From Halobacterium zhouii (GTDB lineage: Archaea > Halobacteriota > Halobacteria > Halobacteriales > Halobacteriaceae): a DNA stretch of 64,000 bases. The notes beneath the pieces are model-generated. The model did no database searches. It saw nothing but the letters and a program-made list of their open reading frames with translations, and had not been told where the DNA came from. The first letter of the stretch is position 1. Each line of letters starts with the position of its first letter. The stretch lies in NCBI RefSeq assembly GCF_021249405.1, contig NZ_CP089593.1, forward strand, positions 62,001 to 126,000, given 5' to 3'. Of the stretch, positions 55,395 to 63,222 are shown piece by piece. The translations under genes and the position numbers were made by a program.

Positions 55395-56438
55395 ATGGTA
55401 TCGAAGCGATTCGTTCTCAAACGGCTGTTGTTGCTCGTGCCGGTTCTCTTCGGCGTGGCGACGTTCGTCTTCGTCATCCTGCACCTCTCCGGTGGGGATC
55501 CTGCTCGCGTCATCCTCGGCCAGCGCGCCTCACAGGCGCGCGTGATGCAGCTACGCCAGGAACTCGGCTTGAACGACCCGCTGTACGTCCAGTACGGCCG
55601 CTTCCTCGTGGACGCCGCGCAACTCGAGTTCGGCCAGTCCTACAAGGTCGCACAGGGTCAGTCGGTCCGGAGCGTCCTGCTCACCCGACTCCCCGTCACC
55701 ATCGAACTCGCGCTGTACGGCCAGTTCATCGGCCTCCTCGTCGGCCTCCCGCTGGGCATCATCTCCGCGGTCAAGCAGGACTCCATCGTCGACCACCTCG
55801 GCCGCGTCGGCGCGCTCTCGGGCATCTCCATCCCCATCTACTGGTCGGGTCCGATGCTCATCCTGCTGTTCTCGACGTACCTCGGCGTCTTCCCCGCGAG
55901 CGGCCGCCTCGGTTCGACGGTGTTCCTCGCGGACCACTGGACGCTGTTAGGCATGGAACTCCCGCTCACCGGCATGGTCACCGTCGACACGCTGTTGCTC
56001 GGGCGGATAGACGCGTGGTTCTCCGCGGTCCACCACCTGTTCTTGCCCGCAGCCACCATCGGCATCTACTCGCTCGCACTCATCTCCCGGATGATGCGCT
56101 CGTCGATGCTAGAAGTCGTGCGCCAGGACTACATGCGGACCGCGCGCGCGAAGGGACAGGGCTCGAAGATCACCGTGTTGAAACACGGGTTCCGGAACGC
56201 CCTGATTCCCGTCATCACCGTCATCGGCATCCAGTTCGGGACGCTGCTCGGCGGCGCCGTCCTCACCGAGACCGTCTTCAGCATCAACGGCATCGGCACC
56301 ACCCTCGTCTCCGCCATCAGCGCCACCGACTACCCGCTCGTCCAGGGCACAGTCCTGACGTTCGCGCTGCTGTTCACGCTCGTGAACCTCGGCGTCGACA
56401 TCACCTACAGCTACCTCGACCCCCGCATCCAACAGTAA
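55395..56438 (+). CDS. ABC transporter permease, DppB type
   Basis: First membrane subunit of the peptide-type transporter. 347 residues with six predicted helices. It starts MVSKRFVLKRLLLLVPVLFG, the typical DppB N-terminus. The EAA coupling loop, which contacts the ATPase, is RQDYMRTARAKGQGSKITVL, and the extracellular-loop segment RLPVTIELALYGQFIGLLVG is also typical. An insertion of about 35 residues (SGRLGSTVFLADHWTLLGME and after) is common in haloarchaeal members. The stop TAA is followed after one base by the dppC ATG. Confidence 0.93.
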   Translation: MVSKRFVLKRLLLLVPVLFGVATFVFVILHLSGGDPARVILGQRASQARVMQLRQELGLNDPLYVQYGRFLVDAAQLEFGQSYKVAQGQSVRSVLLTRLPVTIELALYGQFIGLLVGLPLGIISAVKQDSIVDHLGRVGALSGISIPIYWSGPMLILLFSTYLGVFPASGRLGSTVFLADHWTLLGMELPLTGMVTVDTLLLGRIDAWFSAVHHLFLPAATIGIYSLALISRMMRSSMLEVVRQDYMRTARAKGQGSKITVLKHGFRNALIPVITVIGIQFGTLLGGAVLTETVFSINGIGTTLVSAISATDYPLVQGTVLTFALLFTLVNLGVDITYSYLDPRIQQ

Positions 56439-56439
56439 C

Positions 56440-57384
56440 ATGAGCACTGAAACGACAGACTCCTCGACGGAACTGGGCGAGCGCGGATTCGTAGAGCGCC
56501 TGCGTTCCTCGCAGTTCCTCTCGGAACTGCTCTCGAACCGCATCGCCCTCGCCGGCATCATTCTCATCTTCGGCGTCATCGCGATCGCCGTCTACGCCCG
56601 ACTGTTCATCGACCTCGGAGCGATCACCGGCACGCGACTCAGCTCGCCGATTCCGGACCGCGCGCCGCCTGGCTGGATCGGCCCCGCTCCCTTCGACACG
56701 TACCTGTTCGGGACCGACGCCGCCGCCCGCGACATCTTCAAGCGCACGCTGTACGGCGCCTGGATTGCGATGAAGTTCGGCACCGTCGCGGTCGTCGCCT
56801 CCACCATCGCCGGCGTCGCGCTCGGCACGATCGCGGCGTTCTACAGCGACGCCACGGACAACGTCATCATGCGGACGATGGACGTCCTGTTGGCGTTCCC
56901 GTCGCTGCTGTTGGCGCTCGCGCTGGTCGCCATCTTCGGCGCCGGTCTCTGGAAGGCGACCATCGCGCTCGTGCTCGTGTACACGCCGCGGTTCGCCCGC
57001 GTCATGCGCGGTGCCGCGCTGAAGGTCCTCGAGGACGAGTACATCGAGGCGACCGAGGCACTCGGCGCGAAAGACCCCCGCCTCATCGTCAAACACGTCG
57101 TCCCGAACTCGCTTGCGCCCATCACGGTGCAGTCGACGCTGAACTTCGGGTTGGCCATCATCGACCTGGCGGCGCTGTCCTTCCTCGGGTTCGGCGCCCA
57201 GGCCGGCACGCCATCGTGGGGGAAGATGCTCGCGAACGGCGTCGAGAACGGCCTCCTCACGGGCCAGTGGTGGATGTCCGTGTTCCCCGGGTTGTTCCTC
57301 GCGATAACGGTACTCGCGTTCAACCTCCTCGGTGACGGGATGCGTGACGCCCTCGACCCCCGGATGCGGGAGACAGTCGACTGA
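56440..57384 (+). CDS. ABC transporter permease, DppC type
   Basis: Second membrane subunit. 314 residues. The N-terminal DppC helix is SNRIALAGIILIFGVIAIAV, then the hallmark YLFGTDAAARDIFKRTLYGA, and the EAA loop is EYIEATEALGAKDPRLIVKH. It ends LLGDGMRDALDPRMRETVD, the canonical DppC C-terminus. Between the first helix and the domain is a periplasm-side segment with APPGWIGPAPFDT. It is translated directly after dppB. Confidence 0.94.
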   Translation: MSTETTDSSTELGERGFVERLRSSQFLSELLSNRIALAGIILIFGVIAIAVYARLFIDLGAITGTRLSSPIPDRAPPGWIGPAPFDTYLFGTDAAARDIFKRTLYGAWIAMKFGTVAVVASTIAGVALGTIAAFYSDATDNVIMRTMDVLLAFPSLLLALALVAIFGAGLWKATIALVLVYTPRFARVMRGAALKVLEDEYIEATEALGAKDPRLIVKHVVPNSLAPITVQSTLNFGLAIIDLAALSFLGFGAQAGTPSWGKMLANGVENGLLTGQWWMSVFPGLFLAITVLAFNLLGDGMRDALDPRMRETVD

Positions 57385-57387
57385 CGA

Positions 57388-57741
57388 ATGCAGGGCGTCG
57401 AGGACACCGGCCGCGACTGGGGGTTGTTCGCCCGCGCGGCCGCCGCCGGCGCCGTCGCTGCGTTCGCGCTGTTCTACGCGCTCGTTCTCTTCGCGGCGTT
57501 CACGCCGCGGGCCGCCAGCGAGATCGCGTTCCCGCTGGCCGCGCTGCCGTTTTCCCTGGGCCTGCTCGGCTGGCCGGCGGTGCTGATGTCCGGTGACGCC
57601 CTCGAGCGCTTCTCTACGGAAATCGGCGTCTCGGAGGGATGGACGGCCGAAGGCGGCCGGCAGGCGATGGCGCTGCTCACCTGGTTCGGTGCGGGCGGGA
57701 TGGTCGGCGCCGCGGTGGCGGGCGCTCCCTACGGCGTCTGA
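57388..57741 (+). CDS. Small Ala-rich membrane protein
   Basis: A 117-residue protein with three hydrophobic segments: GLFARAAAAGAVAAFALFYA to LVLFAAFT, EIAFPLAALPFSLGLLGWPA, and LLTWFGAGGMVGAAVAGAP. It belongs to a haloarchaeal membrane family that I recall as DUF7536. It starts three bases after the dppC stop, so it is probably the last gene of the transport operon, although such proteins are found in unrelated contexts too. The 5' ATG 57388 is the only good start. Confidence 0.7.
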   Translation: MQGVEDTGRDWGLFARAAAAGAVAAFALFYALVLFAAFTPRAASEIAFPLAALPFSLGLLGWPAVLMSGDALERFSTEIGVSEGWTAEGGRQAMALLTWFGAGGMVGAAVAGAPYGV

Positions 57742-57760
57742 GTTCAGTCTGCCCGGGCAG

Positions 57761-59080
57761 TCACTCGCGGACGTTCTCGCCGTGCGCTGTTTCCGTGCTG
57801 CGTGGCAGCACGCTCTCCGCGACCGACACGCCGTCCCAGACAATCGTCCCGCGCACCATCGTCCACTCCGGGAACACGCCGTCCATCCCCTCGAAGGGCG
57901 TCCACTCGCAGTTCGTGTGGAGGTCGTCGCCCCGAATCTCCCGCGTGGCCTCGGGGTCGACGAGCACGAGGTCGGCGTCCCGGCCCGCCTCGACTCTCCC
58001 CTTCTGCGGCAGGCCGAACACCGACGCGGGGTTCGCGGCGGTGACGTCCCGAACGCGCTCGTAGCTCAGTCGTCCCTCGCGCGCGGCGTTCAAGAGTAGC
58101 GGAAGCGCCGTCTCGACGCCCGGCACGCCCGAGGGCGCGTCCCAGATACTCGCGTCCTTCTCCGCCCGCGTGTGGGGGGCGTGGTCGGTCGCCACCACGT
58201 CGATCCGCCCGTCCGCGAGTCGCTCGAAGACCGCCTCCCGGCGCTCCTCGCTACGCAGCGGCGGGTTCATCCGCCCGAACGCCCCCAGTTCGGGGAGGTC
58301 GTCGCGCGAGAGGAAGAGGTGGTGGGGCGTCACCTCGCACGTCGCGCCGCCCGCGTTCGCGGCGTCCACGCCCTCCGGCGTCGACGTGTGTGCGATGTGG
58401 ATTGTCGCGTCCGTCTCCCCGCCGACTTCGACCGCACGCTCCACGGCCGCTGCCTCGGCTTCCGCGGTGCGGTACGCGCTCCACGCGTCCGCGTCGTCCC
58501 GGGACTTCGCGTCCTGATCGAACAGGTCGGCGTCTTCCGCGTGCACGGTGACGACGACGTCCTCGCTCCCCGCGCGCTCGCAGGCGTCCTCGAACAACTC
58601 GGCCTCGATGCCCATGTCGCCCGTGGAGTCCGCGAGGAACACCTCCCCGAGCGCGAACAGTGGCCGGTCGAACAGCGATTCGGGGTCCCAGTCAGCCGTG
58701 ACGCCGCCGTTGATTCCCCAGTCCACGACCGAGTTCTCGGCGAACTCCCGTTTCTCGTCGAACGCCGCGCCCGTGACGGTGGGCGGACTCGTGTTCGGCT
58801 GGTCGACGACCGTCGTCACACCCCCCGCCGCCGCGCTCCGCGACCCCGACGCCCACGTCTCCTTGTGGCCGTACCCCGGCTGCCGGAAGTGCACGTGCGC
58901 GTCTATCATCCCCGGCAGAAGCAGTTTCCCGCCCGCGTCGATGATTTCGGAGCCGTCGTCTGGGTTCTCGCCGACGATGTCGTCCAAGCTCTCGCCGACG
59001 GCGTCGATTCTCCCGTCCGGCCCGACGCGCACGTCCCGCGTCCGCCCGTCCGCGAGCGCCGCGTTCCGGATGACCTTCAT
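57761..59080 (-). CDS. pyrC: Dihydroorotase
   Basis: Cyclises carbamoyl-aspartate to dihydroorotate in pyrimidine synthesis. 439 residues, the long amidohydrolase type (class I). Metal ligands are in LLLPGMIDAHVHFRQPGYGH (His62, His64). Further motifs are GGVTTVVDQPNTSPPTV, VVTVHAEDADLF, IHIAHTST, CEVTPHHLFLSRDDLP and the catalytic Asp in VVATDHAPHTRAEKD. An allantoinase has a similar pattern, but FRQPGYGHKETW and the gene content favour PyrC. ATG 59080 is chosen; an in-frame extension upstream is unlikely. It is convergent with the small membrane protein gene. Confidence 0.92.
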   Translation of the reverse strand: MKVIRNAALADGRTRDVRVGPDGRIDAVGESLDDIVGENPDDGSEIIDAGGKLLLPGMIDAHVHFRQPGYGHKETWASGSRSAAAGGVTTVVDQPNTSPPTVTGAAFDEKREFAENSVVDWGINGGVTADWDPESLFDRPLFALGEVFLADSTGDMGIEAELFEDACERAGSEDVVVTVHAEDADLFDQDAKSRDDADAWSAYRTAEAEAAAVERAVEVGGETDATIHIAHTSTPEGVDAANAGGATCEVTPHHLFLSRDDLPELGAFGRMNPPLRSEERREAVFERLADGRIDVVATDHAPHTRAEKDASIWDAPSGVPGVETALPLLLNAAREGRLSYERVRDVTAANPASVFGLPQKGRVEAGRDADLVLVDPEATREIRGDDLHTNCEWTPFEGMDGVFPEWTMVRGTIVWDGVSVAESVLPRSTETAHGENVRE

Positions 59081-59331
59081 CGTTGGTTGGTCTCCGTGGG
59101 GTTCGGGCGTAAGTGCTGTGACTCGCTGGGGGTAGACGGCTATACACGCGATGTATCTACGACTACGACGCCAGAAAGCCCTCGGCCTGCTCGCGTCCGC
59201 TCGACAGCATATCACTCGGTTCGCTCGTGATAGCGGCTGTCGAGCGAACGAGGGCTTCGCCCGCGAGCAGCCCTCGCCCTTTCAATCCGCCAGGGCTACC
59301 GGCTGTGTCATCGGCAGAAACGTGTGAGAAG

Positions 59332-60006
59332 TCAAGAGAGTTGTTCGACGTCGAAATCCGCGTTTCCGACCAGCGCGCTCTCCAGTTCGTCGCGCACCGA
59401 GCCGATGTCACCACCTTCTGCTGCCACGCTGCCGACGCTGTCCGGGTTGAACGGCACGCCGAATGCGCCGTAGACGTCGTCGAGCACGCTCGCGATTTCG
59501 GCGCGGTCGTCGACGACGAGGACGCCCGAGGTGAGCGCCGCGCCCTTCGTGACGCGCTGGGCGACGCCCGCCAACTTCCCGGTGTCCCCTTGCACGGAGT
59601 GGTCGCCCGGGCAGAACGAGTCCGGGGGTTCGCCCTCGCGGGCGTTCACGCCGACCGCTTCGAGCGCCGCGAGCACGTCCGCGACCATCGCGTCGTAGCG
59701 CTCACTCAGGCCGGTGCGGATGTCCTCGGTGGGTTCGAATCGCGCGAACGCCAGCGTCGAGTCCGTGTACGCCACCGCGCGCCCGCCGACCTGGCGCTCG
59801 ACGGCGGGGAAGTCGTGCTCGCGGGCGGCCTCCCGGGCCGCGTCGTAGCCGTCCTCGTTGGCGTCCCGTCGGCCGAACGCGACCATCCTGCCGGGCGCCC
59901 ACACGCGGACCGCCAGCTCGCCGGACTCGCGGACGAACTCGAGCAGGTCGCGGGTGGCCTCGCGGTCGGCATCCCGACCGCTCGCTCGTCCGCGGAGCAC
60001 GCGCAT
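59332..60006 (-). CDS. Lipoate-protein ligase A family protein
   Basis: Attaches lipoate, or a related acid, to carrier lysines; haloarchaeal members may also act as octanoyl transferases. 224 residues. The BPL/LplA fold shows VERQVGGRAVAYTDSTLAFA, the family's R-x-x-GG-x-A-V region, and GDTGKLAGVAQRVTKGAALT followed by SGVLVVDD, which contains the K-x-AG-x-A-Q-R motif with the catalytic Lys. A CPGDHSVQGDTGK segment is typical of the archaeal group. The ATG at 60006 is chosen, since the frame upstream is divergent promoter. It is divergent from the gene at 60059, sharing a 52-bp promoter region. Confidence 0.85.
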   Translation of the reverse strand: MRVLRGRASGRDADREATRDLLEFVRESGELAVRVWAPGRMVAFGRRDANEDGYDAAREAAREHDFPAVERQVGGRAVAYTDSTLAFARFEPTEDIRTGLSERYDAMVADVLAALEAVGVNAREGEPPDSFCPGDHSVQGDTGKLAGVAQRVTKGAALTSGVLVVDDRAEIASVLDDVYGAFGVPFNPDSVGSVAAEGGDIGSVRDELESALVGNADFDVEQLS

Positions 60007-60058
60007 ACCCCTCGATTGGGACCGACGTGGGTAACTTTTCCCGGTTCCAACCGGGGGC

Positions 60059-60883
60059 ATGGTCACGCTCTCGGGGGACGTGCTCGCCCGGTATCCGCGC
60101 GTCTCGCGGTACAACTCGCCGTATCCCTCCCACGACGCCGGCTGTGCCGTCGACCTGTATCCGGACAGGATGTCCGCCAACCGCGCGCCCAGCCCCGTCG
60201 CGGGCGAGGTCGTCGAGACGCGGACCGTGCGCTGCCCCGAGAAACCCTACGCCGCGGACAACGACCACCTGATCGTCGTCGATACGGGCGAATATCTCGC
60301 CCGAATGCTCCACGTCGACCCCGCGGTAGAACCCGGCGACTCCGTCGCCGTCGGCGACGACCTCGGGCGCATGGTTCGTTCGGGCTTTTTCGCGCCGTGG
60401 GTCGACAACCACGTCCACCTCGGCTTCCGCGAACGCGACCAGAACCCCGTTCGAGCGTCCGGGTCGCTCCCTGTCGACCTCGAATCGGCCGTCGAACCAG
60501 TCGCGTGGGACGGCGAGGGGGCCGTCCTCGAGACGGGCGACACGTGGGCGCTCCTCGACGCGCCCGAACACCCCGCGCCCGGCGAGACGTTCGCCGCACT
60601 CGCGAGCGACGACGGCGCAGTCCTCGACGGCGGCATCCCGCACTACGAGGAGGGAATCGCTGACGGTGACCGCGACTCAGTGTCACTGTTCGGCACGGTC
60701 GTCGGCGACCGCGTGGACGACCGCACCGTCCGGTGGCGGGACGTCACCGTCACCGCCAACGGCGAGCCTATTCACGGGCTATCGCTGTGGCTCGGCGTCG
60801 AGGGACTCGGCAGCAAACTCGTCTCCCCCGGTCACGACCTCTCGCCGGGCGACCGCGTCGAGGTCGGCGTTCGAGAGGAGTAG
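60059..60883 (+). CDS. Conserved haloarchaeal protein with a barrel-sandwich (lipoyl/M23-like) core
   Basis: A 274-residue protein. The segment NRAPSPVAGEVVETRTVRCP, then EYLARMLHVDPAVEPGDSVA followed by VGDDLGRMVRSGFF and WVDNHVHLGFRERDQN, has the spacing of a barrel-sandwich hybrid fold as in lipoyl domains and LytM/M23 peptidases. The M23 zinc motif H-x-H occurs once (NHVHLGF), but the H-x(3)-D partner is not clear. The C-terminal half is beta-rich (VSLFGTVVGDRVDDRTVRW). It is divergent from a lipoate ligase gene. I cannot assign a reaction. Confidence 0.6.
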   Translation: MVTLSGDVLARYPRVSRYNSPYPSHDAGCAVDLYPDRMSANRAPSPVAGEVVETRTVRCPEKPYAADNDHLIVVDTGEYLARMLHVDPAVEPGDSVAVGDDLGRMVRSGFFAPWVDNHVHLGFRERDQNPVRASGSLPVDLESAVEPVAWDGEGAVLETGDTWALLDAPEHPAPGETFAALASDDGAVLDGGIPHYEEGIADGDRDSVSLFGTVVGDRVDDRTVRWRDVTVTANGEPIHGLSLWLGVEGLGSKLVSPGHDLSPGDRVEVGVREE

Positions 60884-60912
60884 CGGTTCGCGTCTCGATT
60901 CGAGCGGGCCGA

Positions 60913-61485
60913 TTACTCGAACTCGACGTTCTCGCGCGCCACGAGTTCGCCGAACAACCAGTCGGCGTGCTCCAGGGCGTACTCCCGGTGTTCCTCCTCG
61001 ATGTATCCGACGGCGTCCTCGACGAGCACGGGCCGGTAGTCCCGGAGGCCCGCGGAGCCAGCAGTGTGGAGGACGCAGACGTTCGCCAGCGTCCCGCAGA
61101 TGAGGAGGTCCCGGACGCCGCGGGCGTCCAGCCACCCCTCCAGTTCGGTCTGGTAGAACGCGTCGTACGTGTGTTTCTCGACGACGTGGTCCTCACCGCG
61201 TACGTCGAGCGCGTCGTGGAGTTCGGCGTCCCAGGACCCCTCTGTGACGTGGTCGCCCCAGCGCTCGAACTCGTCGTAGTAGTGGTTCCCGTCGAACTGC
61301 TCGGGCGGGTGAACGTCCCGCGTGTAGACGATTCTCGCGCCGGCGTCGCGGGCGCGGGAAACGAGGTCGGTCACAGGGTCGAGTACGTCCTCGCTGGCGG
61401 GCGCGTAGAGGCTGCCGTCGGGGTGACAGAACCCGTTCTGCACGTCCACGACGACGACGGCGGTGTGTTCTGGGTCGAAGCCCAT
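60913..61485 (-). CDS. Isochorismatase-family hydrolase, nicotinamidase-like
   Basis: A cysteine hydrolase with the Asp-Lys-Cys triad: Asp14 in VVVVDVQNGFCHPDGSL, Lys104 in HVVEKHTYDAFYQTELEGWL and Cys137 in ICGTLANVCVLHTAGSAGLR. 190 residues. The pattern DGSLYAP...RDVHPPEQF is close to nicotinamidase (PncA), which converts nicotinamide to nicotinate. A nicotinate phosphoribosyltransferase gene follows 1.7 kb downstream on the other strand, supporting a role in NAD salvage. Start ATG 61485. It could act on another amide. Confidence 0.85.
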   Translation of the reverse strand: MGFDPEHTAVVVVDVQNGFCHPDGSLYAPASEDVLDPVTDLVSRARDAGARIVYTRDVHPPEQFDGNHYYDEFERWGDHVTEGSWDAELHDALDVRGEDHVVEKHTYDAFYQTELEGWLDARGVRDLLICGTLANVCVLHTAGSAGLRDYRPVLVEDAVGYIEEEHREYALEHADWLFGELVARENVEFE

Positions 61486-61629
61486 GCGTGACGGTTCGTC
61501 GGCAACCCCAAATTCGTTGCGCGGGGGTGGCGCCTTCGGTCCAACTCTCGCCACGCGAGTGTGCCGCTCCGTTCGCCGTACACGAGAATCGCCACAGGAC
61601 TTTACCCGTTTGCCGTCGAACACGGCACA

Positions 61630-63099
61630 ATGGCACGCCGAATCGCGGCGGTGGCGCTCGTCGCTCTCGTCCTTCTCGCGGGCTGTCAGTCGCCCGTGGG
61701 CACGGGACCGGCCACTTCGCCGGACGAGACGACGAACGCGCCGACGCCGGACGGACAGAACGGAACCGAGTTCGACTACGCGGACCCCGAGAGCGACGTG
61801 CTCGGATGGGAGGGTGGGCTCTGGTACAACGAGTCCATCGACGTCACCGTCGAGGACGGCTTGAACGCGACCGAGCGGAACGCCACCATCGACCGCGCGA
61901 TGGCGCGCGTCGAACAGATCCGCCGCCTCGAGTTCGAGAAGCCGGTGCCCGTGGAGGTCATCTCCCGGGAGACCTACCGCTCTGAGTACGCGGGCGGCGG
62001 GAACGCGAGCGACGCGTTGCAGACCTTCGACGACACGAAGTTCGAGGCGCTGTTCCTCGTCGGCGAGAACAACAGTTCGCTCGCCGTCCAGGAGTCCAAC
62101 CGCGGGTCGAACGTCCTCGGGTTCTACACGCCGCGGGACGACCGCATCGTCATCATCTCGGAGTCCTCGACGCCCACCATCGAGGAGACGACGCTCGCCC
62201 ACGAGTTGATGCACGCCCTCCAGTTCCGCAACTTCGAGGCGAACTTCTCGTCGCCGACGCGTGACGCCGCGAACGCACACAGCGGCCTCACCGAGGGTGA
62301 AGCCAGCTTCCTCGACAGCAAGTACAGCCAGCGCTGTGGGACGAACTGGAGTTGCGTGGCGCCCGCCACGGCCGCCGGTGGCGGCGGCGGTGGTAGTCTC
62401 CACCTCGGCGTCTACATGATGAAGTACTTCCCGTACGCGGACGGCTCCGAGTTCGTCGAGCACTTCTACGAGCAGGGCGGCTGGGACCGCGTCGCCAGTC
62501 TCTACGAGAACCCGCCGACCACCTCCGAGCAGGTCGCACAGCCCGAGAAGTACGGTGAGGACCAGCCGACGAACGTCACCCTCCCCGACCGCTCCGACGC
62601 GAACTGGGACCGCGTCACCGTCGAGGGGCGCGCGCCCTACGGTGAAGTCGGCGTCGGCGGTCTCACGGCGATGCTCGCATACCCGTACTACCATCAGGGT
62701 CGGCCCGGCAACGTGCTCGGGCCGCGGGCGTTCCTGAACATCGACCAGAACGGGAACCTCGACAGGACGGACCCGTTCAACTACACGACCACGCCCGTCG
62801 ACGGCTGGGACGGCGAGAAGATGTACATCTACGAGAGCGACTCCGGCGAGGCGGCGTACACCTGGCGGCTCGCGTGGGACTCCGAGCGCGACGCCCGCGA
62901 GTTCGCGAGCGCGTACCGCAACCTGCTCCAGTACTGGGGCGGTGAGCGCGTCGACGCGGAGACGGCACGGTGGCGCATCCCCGAGGGCGAGAGCCAGTTC
63001 GCGGACGCGTTCCGCGTCACCGTCGAGGGGGATACGGTCACCATCGTGAACGCGCCGACCGTCGAACAGCTAGACGACGTGCACGCCGAGTCGGCGTAA
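61630..63099 (+). CDS. Secreted lipoprotein with HExxH metallopeptidase-like motif (Hvo_1808-like)
   Basis: A 489-residue exported protein. The signal sequence MARRIAAVALVALVLLAGCQ carries a lipobox (LAGC), so it is membrane-anchored outside. A Thr/Asp/Asn linker follows. Near residue 190 is TTLAHELMHALQFRNFEANF, an H-E-x-x-H zinc-binding motif, with a later Glu in GLTEGEASFLD as possible third ligand. I recall the family as Hvo_1808 surface proteins. An extracellular protease role is inferred from the motif. Cys pairs (RCGTNWSCV) may form a disulfide. Start ATG 61630; upstream in-frame codons are promoter. Confidence 0.78.
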   Translation: MARRIAAVALVALVLLAGCQSPVGTGPATSPDETTNAPTPDGQNGTEFDYADPESDVLGWEGGLWYNESIDVTVEDGLNATERNATIDRAMARVEQIRRLEFEKPVPVEVISRETYRSEYAGGGNASDALQTFDDTKFEALFLVGENNSSLAVQESNRGSNVLGFYTPRDDRIVIISESSTPTIEETTLAHELMHALQFRNFEANFSSPTRDAANAHSGLTEGEASFLDSKYSQRCGTNWSCVAPATAAGGGGGGSLHLGVYMMKYFPYADGSEFVEHFYEQGGWDRVASLYENPPTTSEQVAQPEKYGEDQPTNVTLPDRSDANWDRVTVEGRAPYGEVGVGGLTAMLAYPYYHQGRPGNVLGPRAFLNIDQNGNLDRTDPFNYTTTPVDGWDGEKMYIYESDSGEAAYTWRLAWDSERDAREFASAYRNLLQYWGGERVDAETARWRIPEGESQFADAFRVTVEGDTVTIVNAPTVEQLDDVHAESA

Positions 63100-63192
63100 C
63101 CCCTGACGCGCCCCTCTTCACGTATCGTAGCGTATTCTTCCGTTCGACCAAGTAGCCGAGGCTTTTTCGCCCGGGCGGCGGTAGAGGTCGGT

Positions 63193-63222
63193 ATGCACTC
63201 TGCTCGGAGGGTCCGACGGTGA
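63193..63222 (+). CDS. Nine-codon upstream ORF overlapping the nicotinate phosphoribosyltransferase start
   Basis: ATG at 63193 encodes MHSARRVRR and stops at TGA 63220-63222, overlapping the GTG start of the next gene by GTGA. A T-rich box GAGGCTTTTTCGC (63160-63172) is about 27 nt upstream of this ATG, so the ATG would be at the 5' end of the mRNA. It could deliver ribosomes by coupling, or be fortuitous. Confidence 0.35.
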   Translation: MHSARRVRR

